13,010 nucleotides of DNA from Chloroflexota bacterium. GTDB lineage: Bacteria; Chloroflexota; Anaerolineae; J102. The position numbers and the translations under genes are program-made. Below the pieces are notes generated by a model. That model saw only the letters and a program-made list of their open reading frames with translations. It made no database searches and was not told the DNA's origin. Shown here in pieces: positions 6,563-12,951 of this stretch. Every line of letters begins with the position of its first letter. Position 1 is the first letter of the stretch. Where the stretch lies: assembly GCA_003353825.1 (NCBI GenBank), contig PIVW01000125.1:1-13010 (forward strand), given 5' to 3'.

Positions 6563-6802
6563 TTATGCATCGCCCCATACTTGTTCCGATTTCCAAATAT
6601 CGAATTCCCCCGACATGACAGGATGACGAGCATAACCGGCCGCCTGCTGCCTCTCCAGTTGCGTAATACGGTGTTGATGCAGCGCCATCTGCAGAGCATC
6701 TCGAATGAAAGAGGAGCGCGTTGTACCCAATTCTTCTACAACGGCATCCACATGTTTGAGTAGTGGTTCATCGATTGTCATCTGAATCGGTTTTGTCACC
6801 AT
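6563..6802 (-). CDS. Ribbon-helix-helix (CopG-like) antitoxin, orphan
   Basis: A 79-residue protein with the ribbon-helix-helix fold at its N-terminus: KPIQMTIDEPLLKHVDAVVE gives the DNA-contacting strand and first helix, and ELGTTRSSFIRDALQMALHQ the second helix. The C-terminal tail ends GEFDIWKSEQVWGDA, the toxin-binding tail typical of MazE-like antitoxins that precede a MazF/PemK toxin. In such pairs the toxin start overlaps or touches the antitoxin stop; here the following sequence is the transposase remnant and no toxin is readable. A longer frame could begin at 6835, but AGGTG lies before the ATG at 6802 and the fold begins there. Normal role: repress its own operon and block the ribonuclease toxin. 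Confidence 0.8.
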   Translation of the reverse strand: MVTKPIQMTIDEPLLKHVDAVVEELGTTRSSFIRDALQMALHQHRITQLERQQAAGYARHPVMSGEFDIWKSEQVWGDA

Positions 6803-6863
6803 AACATGTGTCACCTGGCTGAAGAATACTGGCATATCAATGGTTGATTGTCAATATTAGTAC

Positions 6864-6893
6864 CCATATACTATATAATGGCATCCATAATGG
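6864..6893. promoter_or_regulatory. Possible antitoxin operator (two CCAT/ATGG palindromes)
   Basis: CCATATACTATATAATGG (6864-6881) and CCATAATGG (6885-6893) are two adjacent imperfect palindromes with the same CCAT and ATGG ends, about 60-90 bases upstream of the antitoxin start. Ribbon-helix-helix repressors bind such short paired half-sites and autoregulate their operons; assignment here is inference from position and symmetry. Confidence 0.35.
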
Positions 6894-7019
6894 CAAACAT
6901 GGTTGTCGGATAACGTGCCTGACGTCCTTGGAACAAGAACTTTTTAATCAAGGAAGACTGCATAGGCTAAGTGCCCGTCTAAAAATCACCTCCTGATTTT
7001 GTCATTAGCATCTACGAGG

Positions 7020-7036
7020 TACGACCTATGGTCGTA
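7020..7036. promoter_or_regulatory. Perfect 7-3-7 palindrome upstream of the kinase gene
   Basis: TACGACC-TAT-GGTCGTA is perfectly symmetrical and sits 67 bases before the first possible start of the kinase gene. Size and symmetry suit a dimeric regulator, most simply the LuxR-type response regulator encoded in the same operon. No second copy occurs in the window. Confidence 0.45.
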
Positions 7037-7103
7037 AAGTGAAGCAATCTCCACGGACCTTGAACAAGTACAACCAGCGCGATATCCTTCACCTTCGTTT
7101 AGG

Positions 7104-8150
7104 ATGAAACGACAGATTCTGTTTTCTCTGTACTGGCGCAGTTCATTCCTGGTGGCAGAGAGTGCTTCGTTTCCCTATCACGCCCAGGATGGATATGATG
7201 TACGCATGGCGCGCTATCGAAGCACCCTAACCTTATTGCTCTATGTCCTGATTTATGCGTCGGTGGCGGCGCGCGGGTTGTCCTATTATTACGAACAACG
7301 ACGAGACCTACTGTGGATTGCAGGAGGTCTTTTGCTGATTTATGGCGTTCTCCTCATTAGCGAGCGCAGTATCACCAGACGTTTCGGCAGGTATTCCTCT
7401 GTTTACCTGGCGGTACAGATAGGCGTGATTCTGGCTTTATTGATCCTATCCCCACTACTCGATTATTTTGCCCTCCTTTTTATCCCTCTGTGTGTGCAAT
7501 CGATGTTGGCCTTTCCCGGCAAGCGTGGTTACATCTGGATCGGCGTTTTCGCACTGGCGACGGCACTTGCCTTGGTGATTTCCTACGGATTTGTGGATGC
7601 CCTACCCTTTATCTTCATCTATGCCGCCGCCTACCTTTTCGTCGCTTCGTATGCTGCCGTGACATGGCAGGCTGAAGATGCACAGGCAGAGAGCGAGGCC
7701 TTACTCGCGCAGCTACAAGAGGCGCACGTGCAATTGCAGGAATACGCAACCCAGGCAGAGGAACTGGCCGTGCTAGAAGAGCGGAATCGTCTGGCGCGAG
7801 ATCTGCACGATTCGGTTACACAATCCCTTTACAGCCTGACGCTCTACGCCGAAGCAGCCTCTCGCCAGCTTTCTGTCGGGGCCTACGACGTGGTGGCCGA
7901 ACACCTGCGAGAGTTACGCCAATCCGCCCAACAGTCGTTGCAGGAGATGCGCCTGCTCGTTTTTGAATTACGTCCCTCCGTGCTCGAAGAACAAGGCCTG
8001 GAAAGGGCGCTGCGATCCCGTTTGGAGGCAGTGGAAACCCGAGCAGGGTTGAAAGCAACGCTCAAGATTAGCGGTGAGGATGCCTTGCCGCCGGACATCG
8101 AAGTGGGTCTGTATCGTATCACTCAAGTACATGTGGAGATACCACTATGA
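7104..8150 (+). CDS. Sensor histidine kinase that lacks its ATPase domain
   Basis: A NarL/LiaS-type sensor of 348 residues. Six hydrophobic segments (about residues 41-60, 68-86, 98-119, 120-136, 143-162, 166-186) are followed by a coiled-coil linker (188-225) and the HisKA_3 dimerisation domain, with the phospho-accepting His235 in NRLARDLHDSVTQSLY and the conserved FELRPSVLEEQGLERAL. At VGLYRITQ (residues 334-341) the normal protein continues with EALNN and the HATPase_c N, G1 and G2 boxes. Here it goes straight to VHVEIPL and a stop, the usual last residues of such kinases. About 90 residues have been cut out in frame, so no autophosphorylation is possible. The start is uncertain: 7104 has a poorly spaced AGG, and the ATG at 7206 would also keep all helices. 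The stop overlaps the regulator start (ATGA). Confidence 0.82.
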   Translation: MKRQILFSLYWRSSFLVAESASFPYHAQDGYDVRMARYRSTLTLLLYVLIYASVAARGLSYYYEQRRDLLWIAGGLLLIYGVLLISERSITRRFGRYSSVYLAVQIGVILALLILSPLLDYFALLFIPLCVQSMLAFPGKRGYIWIGVFALATALALVISYGFVDALPFIFIYAAAYLFVASYAAVTWQAEDAQAESEALLAQLQEAHVQLQEYATQAEELAVLEERNRLARDLHDSVTQSLYSLTLYAEAASRQLSVGAYDVVAEHLRELRQSAQQSLQEMRLLVFELRPSVLEEQGLERALRSRLEAVETRAGLKATLKISGEDALPPDIEVGLYRITQVHVEIPL

Positions 8151-8800
8151 GTGACACCATCCGTGTTTTGATTACCGATGATCATGCCATTGTGCGCAAG
8201 GGTATGGGCGCACTGCTTGCAACTGAGCCTGACATTGCCGTTGTGGGCGAGGCCTCTCATGGAGAGGAAGCTGTCAAATCCGCCGGCGAACTACAACCAG
8301 ATGTCATCCTCATGGATCTGGCCATGCCGGTGATGGATGGGATCGAAGCCATTCGCCTGATCACCAGCCAACAACCGGACGCTCATATTCTGGTGATCAC
8401 CAGTTTTGCGACCGACGAAAAGGTGTTTCCAGCCATCCAGGCGGGGGCGTTGGGCTATCTTCTCAAAGATTCGGATCCCGAGGATCTGGTCAGCGCCATT
8501 CACCAGGTGCACCGTGGCGAACCTTCGCTTCACCCTGAGATCGCCCGCAAGCTGCTATTGGAGCTATCTCGACCTTCGGAGCAGCTCCCCACCCCCGATC
8601 CTCTAACCGAACGAGAAGTGGAGGTGTTGCGATTGCTTGCCTGAGGTCTCAGCAACCGGGAGATCGCCAAAGAATTGGTGATCAGCGATGCGACGGTCCG
8701 CACCCACGTCAGCCGTATTCTCAGCAAACTACACCTGGCCAGCCGCACCCAGGCCGCGCTTTACGCCTTGCGCGAGGGTTTGGCGTCGTTGGATGGGTAG
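8147..8800 (+). pseudogene. NarL/LuxR-type response regulator interrupted by an in-frame TGA
   Basis: The receiver domain (residues 1-120) is complete. It has Asp11-Asp12, the phospho-acceptor Asp57 in DVILMDLAMPVMDG, Thr85/Ser86 and Lys107 in YLLKDSD. A linker leads to LTEREVEVLRLLA, the start of the LuxR HTH domain. The next codon (8642-8644) is TGA. Without it the same frame continues [40 protein letters not shown] and stops at 8800, giving a normal 217-residue regulator. The interrupted position is usually Arg (LLARGLSN), and CGA to TGA is a single transition. Other genes in the window use TGA as a normal stop. As it stands the product is a 165-residue receiver protein without DNA binding. 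The ATG overlaps the kinase stop, so the two were translationally coupled. Confidence 0.88.
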
Positions 8801-8852
8801 TGTGTCATCTGTTAGAATCACAACTCACAACCACTCACCTGAAACCTCTCAC

Positions 8853-9446
8853 ATGTTTCACAACATCCCAAATCCAATTCACGAACGCATGAAATATCTG
8901 GAAGCGGTGGACGCGCGGGACCGGCAGAACGGCACACCTCGCATGCAGCGTTTACGACAGATCCCACCTGAGACGGGCAAGTTCCTGGCGCTAATGGCCG
9001 CTGCTGCACCAGCGGGCGAGGTCATCGAGGTTGGAACCAGCGCGGGTTACTCGACCCTTTGGCTGGCACTAGCTTGCCGCCAGACTGGACGTCGCTTGAC
9101 CACGTTTGAAGTACTCGACGAGAAAGTGAAACTGGCAAAAGAGACATTCCGTCTCTCCGCTACAACCGACGTAGTTGAGCTGGTTGTCGGAGATGCCCGC
9201 GAATATCTTAGCGATTTTGACGCCATTGGTTTCTGTTTTCTCGATGCCGAGAAAGAGGTGTACGCAGACTGCTATGAGCTTGTTGTGCCCAGGCTGGTTC
9301 CCGGCGGGTTGTTTGTCGCTGATAATGCCATCAACCACCGACAAACTTTGGAACCCATGTTGCAGCGTGCGCTAAACGATCCGCGTGTTGACGCAATGAT
9401 CGTTCCGGTCGGAAAGGGCGAGCTTGTATGTCGAAAAATAGCCTGA
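8853..9446 (+). CDS. SAM-dependent O-methyltransferase
   Basis: A soluble 197-residue methyltransferase of the COG4122 (O-methyltransferase family 3) type. The SAM-binding motif I is [18 protein letters not shown] (about residues 56-73). The next strand contributes FEVLDEK, with an acidic residue for the ribose. The motif [13 protein letters not shown] follows, then [11 protein letters not shown] with a metal-binding Asp, and [12 protein letters not shown]. Relatives methylate catechol-like hydroxyls in a metal-dependent way; the substrate here is not known. The frame is open much further upstream, overlapping the regulator remnant. The ATG at 8853 is chosen because family homology begins there ([15 protein letters not shown]). 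No Shine-Dalgarno is evident. It lies 52 bases after the end of the regulator and ends before a strong terminator. Confidence 0.87.
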   Translation: MFHNIPNPIHERMKYLEAVDARDRQNGTPRMQRLRQIPPETGKFLALMAAAAPAGEVIEVGTSAGYSTLWLALACRQTGRRLTTFEVLDEKVKLAKETFRLSATTDVVELVVGDAREYLSDFDAIGFCFLDAEKEVYADCYELVVPRLVPGGLFVADNAINHRQTLEPMLQRALNDPRVDAMIVPVGKGELVCRKIA

Positions 9447-9493
9447 TAGGCGGCCATGGTCTGGGACAACGGCCGGTTGCTCGATGCGGCTGA

Positions 9494-9509
9494 TACAACA
9501 TTTGTTGTA
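9494..9509. promoter_or_regulatory. Perfect 16-base palindrome TACAACATTTGTTGTA
   Basis: TACAACA-TT-TGTTGTA is fully symmetrical and lies between the methyltransferase stop and the terminator. It could be a repressor site or part of the 3' untranslated structure. No promoter elements with good spacing flank it. Confidence 0.4.
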
Positions 9510-9522
9510 GTTATATACGAAT

Positions 9523-9548
9523 ACTGCTTACAAGGACTGCTTACAAGG
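9523..9548 (+). repeat. 13-base tandem repeat feeding the terminator
   Basis: ACTGCTTACAAGG occurs twice back to back (9523-9535, 9536-9548). The 5' arm of the following terminator crosses the junction of the two copies. Confidence 0.9.
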
Positions 9549-9560
9549 CAGTCCTTTTTT
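9532..9560 (+). terminator. Rho-independent terminator after the methyltransferase gene
   Basis: AAGGACTGC (9532-9540) pairs perfectly with GCAGTCCTT (9548-9556) around a 7-base loop, and four further T follow, giving six T in a row with the end of the stem. This is the clearest intrinsic terminator in the window. It separates the methyltransferase from the acyltransferase. Confidence 0.85.
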
Positions 9561-9622
9561 CGTACGGTCGAATCAGTGTTTTGCCTGACGACGGCAGGGT
9601 TCTGTTCGGCTATGCTAGGAGC

Positions 9623-9685
9623 ATGATGAACGAGCAGATCACAAGCACGCAACCCTCACTCAGCCACGCAGAAACTGAATCATGA
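9623..9685 (+). CDS. Candidate 20-codon upstream ORF overlapping the acyltransferase start
   Basis: Two consecutive ATG codons (9623, 9626) follow AGGAG (9617-9621) and open a frame for MMNEQITSTQPSLSHAETES. It ends at a TGA that overlaps the acyltransferase ATG as ATGA (9682-9685). The long gene itself has no Shine-Dalgarno of its own. The ribosome could therefore load at the short ORF and reinitiate. The better-placed second ATG is only 4 bases from AGGAG, which is short. It may instead reflect a one-base shift in an originally longer N-terminus. Confidence 0.35.
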   Translation: MMNEQITSTQPSLSHAETES

Positions 9686-10905
9686 CTGCACCCTCGACCC
9701 CAAACCCAACGCAGACATCCCCACGCCGTTACGACATCGACGCCCTGCGCGTGATCGCAACTTTGGTCCTCATCATTTTTCACACAGGTATGGTGTTCAC
9801 AGCATTTGATGGCTGGCATATTCAGAACCTTGAGCGCAGCGCCTTCGTCGGGCACTTGTTGGGTTTCATTGGCCAATGGCATATGCCCCTGTTTTTCCTT
9901 TTGGCCGGGGCCAGCACCTATTTCGCTCTCAATTTCCGTTCATCTCGCCAATACGTGGGCGAACGGGTGAAACGGCTTTTCTTGCCGCTGCTGGTTGGCA
10001 TCCTCGTCGTCATTCCTCCTCAGATCTATTTGGAGCGCATCGCTACCTGGATTCCGACTCGCATAAGCCCTATCGATTTTTCTGGCAGTTTCCCCGCATT
10101 TTATTTGCAGTCATTCAACGGTCTTTACCCAGAGGGAAACATCTCCTGGCGCCACCTTTGGTTTGTTTTCTACCTGTTTGCCTATTCCCTGATTCTGCTT
10201 CCTCTATTGCTCTACCTGCGCAAACCGGCCGGTCGCGCCAAGATCGTCCGCATCGCCGCTTCGCTGGCAGGTGGGAGGAAGATCTTCTGGTTGGCTTTAC
10301 CCATCGCCCTGGTCGAGATAGGACTACGCTGGCGCTTCCCCAACTGGCAGAATTTCATCGGCGACTGGGCCAATCACGCTCACTACCCCATGATCTTCCT
10401 GTTCGGCTTTCTGCTCATGGCGGACGAACGTTTCCGTAGCGCCATCGACCGCAATCGCCGCACGGCACTTATCATCGGGCTACTTGCTTCTGCAACTCGT
10501 CTGCTGGGTGAAGCAGGGATCGCGGGCTATGTACTGGACATGGGCATGAAAGGGTTGGCGGAATGGGCGTTTCTCATCGCCATCCTGGGTTACGGCCACC
10601 GTTATCTCACCCGCCCCAGCAAACTATTGCGCCACAGCAGCGAGATCGCCTACCCTTTCTACATCTGGCATCAAACGGTCATCGTTATCCTGGCATTCTT
10701 CGTTGTGCAACTGGATATGAGCATCGGGGCGAAGTTCGCCCTGATCGCCGTCACTGCCACCCTGATTACCTGGCTGATATGCGAAGTGCTCAAATTGACG
10801 AACGTTACCCGCTTCATGTTTGGAATGAAGGCCAAGCGTCGCCAGTCATCCCCACAAAAGACCTTTGTGCCAAGCGGCCTACAGCCTGCGCCAGCAGAGA
10901 GATAG
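9682..10905 (+). CDS. Acyltransferase-3 family membrane protein
   Basis: A 407-residue integral membrane protein with about ten hydrophobic segments. The N-terminus carries RYDIDALRVIATLVLIIFH, in which Arg23 and His34 form the R-x10-H motif that marks membrane acyltransferases of family 3 (OafA/OpgC-like). The next conserved block is IGQWHMPLFFLLAGAST (about residues 63-79), followed by a basic loop VGERVKRLFLPLL. Such enzymes transfer acetyl, succinyl or other acyl groups across the membrane to sugars, glucans, lipids or antibiotics. Length matches the stand-alone form without an SGNH domain. The C-terminal 30 residues are polar and cytoplasmic. The start is preceded by a short ORF that overlaps it. 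It converges on the minus-strand surface-protein gene 83 bases away. Confidence 0.88.
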   Translation: MTAPSTPNPTQTSPRRYDIDALRVIATLVLIIFHTGMVFTAFDGWHIQNLERSAFVGHLLGFIGQWHMPLFFLLAGASTYFALNFRSSRQYVGERVKRLFLPLLVGILVVIPPQIYLERIATWIPTRISPIDFSGSFPAFYLQSFNGLYPEGNISWRHLWFVFYLFAYSLILLPLLLYLRKPAGRAKIVRIAASLAGGRKIFWLALPIALVEIGLRWRFPNWQNFIGDWANHAHYPMIFLFGFLLMADERFRSAIDRNRRTALIIGLLASATRLLGEAGIAGYVLDMGMKGLAEWAFLIAILGYGHRYLTRPSKLLRHSSEIAYPFYIWHQTVIVILAFFVVQLDMSIGAKFALIAVTATLITWLICEVLKLTNVTRFMFGMKAKRRQSSPQKTFVPSGLQPAPAER

Positions 10906-10924
10906 ACAAAGAGTAACAAACAGC

Positions 10925-10988
10925 GCCTGGCAGCCCTCTCCAGACAAGAGCCCGTGTTGCCTGAATGTAGGACTGCCAGGCCTTGTCT
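10925..10988. terminator. Possible bidirectional terminator between convergent genes
   Basis: GCCTGGCAG (10925-10933) and CTGCCAGGC (10973-10981) are perfect 9-base inverted copies 39 bases apart. AGACAAG (10942-10948) and CTTGTCT (10982-10988) offer an alternative pairing. There is no long T-run on either side, so a Rho-independent call is weak. The position between two converging stop codons supports a role in 3' end formation. Confidence 0.4.
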
Positions 10989-12907
10989 TATCGCCTCATC
11001 CGACGTTCTCGGGCATTATCAAAAGATAATTCGTGCATGCTAGAGAGGTTGTCGGTTGTTGCATGATGAATGGTTACGAGCCGCCCTCCGTAAGAATTTC
11101 CGTAGTTTAAGGGCATAGAATCAGGATCGTCCCCCTGATAGACCTGTATCCACCAGACATAATCCATCCCCGAGGGCCAATCGGGGGGGATGCCTGTGAT
11201 GTTAATACAGGGGAGATACCCCAAATAATCTGTGCTGGCAACCAGTGTCATATCAAGCGAGGAGACTATCCAAACGTAGTTATCGCTGGCGGTGCTTCTC
11301 GGCTGCCAACAGAATTGGGCCGGCAGCGTGACCTCTGCGCCATCTGCAGGTGAAGTGAGAACAACATCAGCCACGTCGAAATCGCCACCTGATACAATAT
11401 CACCGGTTTGGTAATCATCAATCTGGTTGCCGAACCAGGACCAAAGGTATTGAGGATTGCCTTCGGCGTTATAGAAGCTGACGTTGTATGATTCGCCGGC
11501 ATCCAGGCTGGGGAGTTCGGTGAAGTCGTAATGACCTTCATCATCAGTCTTTAAGGTGTTGGCACTATACCAGTCAAGACCATCGAAGAATTCCAGATCG
11601 AGTTCCAGATCAGCTATGGGGGCGCCTTGCATTGTGACCTGCCCATGTAAACCTTTTGGCCCAGCGGAACCAGGAGTTGCCGTAGGTGTTTCTGTGGGTG
11701 AAGGTGTAGCAGAGGGTGTGCGGGTAGCTGTCGTGGTCGGTGTATCGGTCGCCCCAAAAACCGTAAAGCCCTCTTTCAGTTCGCCCAATTTCCCATCAGG
11801 ATTGATCACGACGACGTCGTACAAACCTGGCCCCAGTCCCACCATGAGTGTGCCGATTAAATGCTCTGTATCGGGCTGATCGACATCTCGCAGCAGGGAA
11901 GCGCCGATGTACGGATTGGCGCCGGGCTTGAAGTTCTGGCCGGAGATGGTAACGCGGACATTGACATCAGGTGAGGTCGAATTGGGCACGATGCTCTCGA
12001 CAATGGGAGCCCCTGGGTCGCGTGTGGGGGTTGGCGTCGACGTGGGTGAGGGTGTAGATGTGGGTGTCGGTGAAGGCGTTGGTGTAGGGGTGTTAGTTGG
12101 CGTGGGGGTGACCGTGACAATATTGATCGGGCTACAGGCTTTGGGTGTGCGTGTGGGCCCGGGTGTGGGTGTGGGTGTATCTGTGGGTGCTGCCAGGCTA
12201 ACTAGAATTGATTCATCCCCCATCAGCAGTGGTAGATAAAGGGTCGGCCTTTGTTCCATCTGGAAGGTGGTTTCCATAAAATAGTCTTCAGGCTTTTCGC
12301 TCATACGTTGCCAATACGTGGCATTGTCGATTCGCAATGGTTCGGCTGAAACATATCCTATTGTATTGGCCGTGATCTCTGTCGTGGCTCCGTATTGGGG
12401 ATCAGGACCGAAGTAGTACAGCCGGTTGGGATTGGTGGGAACGGCCTGATATTGATAATCGTACAGTTCGAAGGGCGGATCAAAACGAATATCCACAAGG
12501 AAATCTTGAATGTCGCTCTCTCTCCCTGTTTCTTTATCAACTGCCTGGTAGGCGATATACGAACCTTTCTCCGCCGGGTGTGCACGGCGATTGGGAGCTG
12601 CAGGATAGGCCGCGCTCCCTACTTCTTCGCCATCATCGTATTTATCGAAGTTGCCCATGTCGGCAAAGAAGCCGTGGGCGATGAATAATTCGTCGAGATC
12701 ATCGATGAAGGGCCGGCCCCGACTATGTTCCTCACCTACGCCTTCATGTTTCAAAACATCATAGAGGTATTTGATGTCGAGTACATGCCCGAATCCTGGC
12801 GCAACGGGCGAACTGGCAATCACACCTTTCCAGTTCTTGGATATGATCGGCCATAACTCACTCTGAAAATCTATTGCAACGCAGTCAGCATACTCGACTT
12901 TGGCCAA
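10988..12907 (-). CDS. Large surface-type protein with Thr-Pro linkers, TIG and carboxypeptidase-like domains
   Basis: At least 639 residues. Residues 1-240 form a domain I do not recognise; it is rich in aromatic and acidic residues and contains GFGHVLDIKYLYDVLKHEG and RPTLYLPLLMG. Residues 241-299 are a Thr-Pro linker. Residues 301-385 are an IPT/TIG immunoglobulin-like domain (PIVESIVPNSTSPDVNVRVT, ISGQNFKPGA). Residues 386-415 are a second Thr-Pro linker. Residues 418-515 look like a carboxypeptidase-type regulatory domain (HGQVTMQGAPIADLELDLEF), and the C-terminus is another beta-rich domain (TSPADGAEVTLPAQFCW). Such linkers and domains are normal for secreted or surface proteins of Chloroflexota. 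No signal peptide is present with the TTG start at 12907, and the frame stays open to the right edge (13009), so the true start may lie outside or have been lost. Confidence 0.75.
   Translation of the reverse strand: MAKVEYADCVAIDFQSELWPIISKNWKGVIASSPVAPGFGHVLDIKYLYDVLKHEGVGEEHSRGRPFIDDLDELFIAHGFFADMGNFDKYDDGEEVGSAAYPAAPNRRAHPAEKGSYIAYQAVDKETGRESDIQDFLVDIRFDPPFELYDYQYQAVPTNPNRLYYFGPDPQYGATTEITANTIGYVSAEPLRIDNATYWQRMSEKPEDYFMETTFQMEQRPTLYLPLLMGDESILVSLAAPTDTPTPTPGPTRTPKACSPINIVTVTPTPTNTPTPTPSPTPTSTPSPTSTPTPTRDPGAPIVESIVPNSTSPDVNVRVTISGQNFKPGANPYIGASLLRDVDQPDTEHLIGTLMVGLGPGLYDVVVINPDGKLGELKEGFTVFGATDTPTTTATRTPSATPSPTETPTATPGSAGPKGLHGQVTMQGAPIADLELDLEFFDGLDWYSANTLKTDDEGHYDFTELPSLDAGESYNVSFYNAEGNPQYLWSWFGNQIDDYQTGDIVSGGDFDVADVVLTSPADGAEVTLPAQFCWQPRSTASDNYVWIVSSLDMTLVASTDYLGYLPCINITGIPPDWPSGMDYVWWIQVYQGDDPDSMPLNYGNSYGGRLVTIHHATTDNLSSMHELSFDNARERRMRR
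11663..11752 (-). repeat. Thr-Pro linker 2 (low-complexity coding repeat)
   Basis: Codes for residues 386-415 (TDTPTTTATRTPSATPSPTE and TPTATPG) of the same protein, between the TIG and carboxypeptidase-like domains. Shorter and richer in Ala and Thr than linker 1. Confidence 0.8.
12011..12187 (-). repeat. Thr-Pro linker 1 (low-complexity coding repeat)
   Basis: Codes for residues 241-299 of the surface-type protein. It is dominated by TPTPTP and SPTPTSTPSPTS units, appearing on the + strand as repeated GGTGTGGGTGT. One interruption (KACSPINIVTV) splits it. Such tracts act as stiff extended spacers and are prone to length change by slippage. Confidence 0.85.
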
Positions 12908-12951
12908 AAAAAGTACATAATAACCAAGCCTGCTTGAGAGGACAGGCTTGG
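12906..12951 (-). terminator. Hairpin with T-run just upstream of the surface-protein frame
   Basis: CCAAGCCTG (12924-12932) and CAGGCTTGG (12943-12951) form a perfect 9-bp stem with a 10-base loop. Read on the minus strand it is followed by TTATTATGTAC and then seven T (12906-12912). This looks like a terminator for a minus-strand gene lying beyond the right edge. If so, the surface-protein mRNA should start after it. Confidence 0.45.

Larger units (their letters stand above)
6803..7103. other. Regulatory spacer between divergent antitoxin and kinase genes
   Basis: These 301 bases hold no recognisable gene. Two groups of symmetrical elements are visible. CCAT...ATGG repeats (6864-6893) lie before the antitoxin, and a perfect palindrome (7020-7036) lies before the kinase; both are entered separately. 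A TTGACA on the minus strand (6850-6855) could be a -35 box for the antitoxin, but no good -10 box is found at the right distance. Confidence 0.5.

Noticed and set aside
6193..6699. A 168-residue minus-strand ORF that could be the missing toxin
   Set aside because: It is Cys/Arg-rich, without any MazF/PemK motif, and is antisense to the transposase remnant.
8642..8644. TGA read as an amino acid (alternative code or selenocysteine)
   Set aside because: Other genes here end with TGA, the position is normally Arg, and no selenocysteine-like hairpin was noticed. A nonsense mutation is simpler.
11907..12239. A 110-residue Gly/Val-rich + strand ORF
   Set aside because: It is the antisense shadow of the Thr-Pro linker: the repeated GGTGTGGGTGT reads as GVGVGV in that frame.
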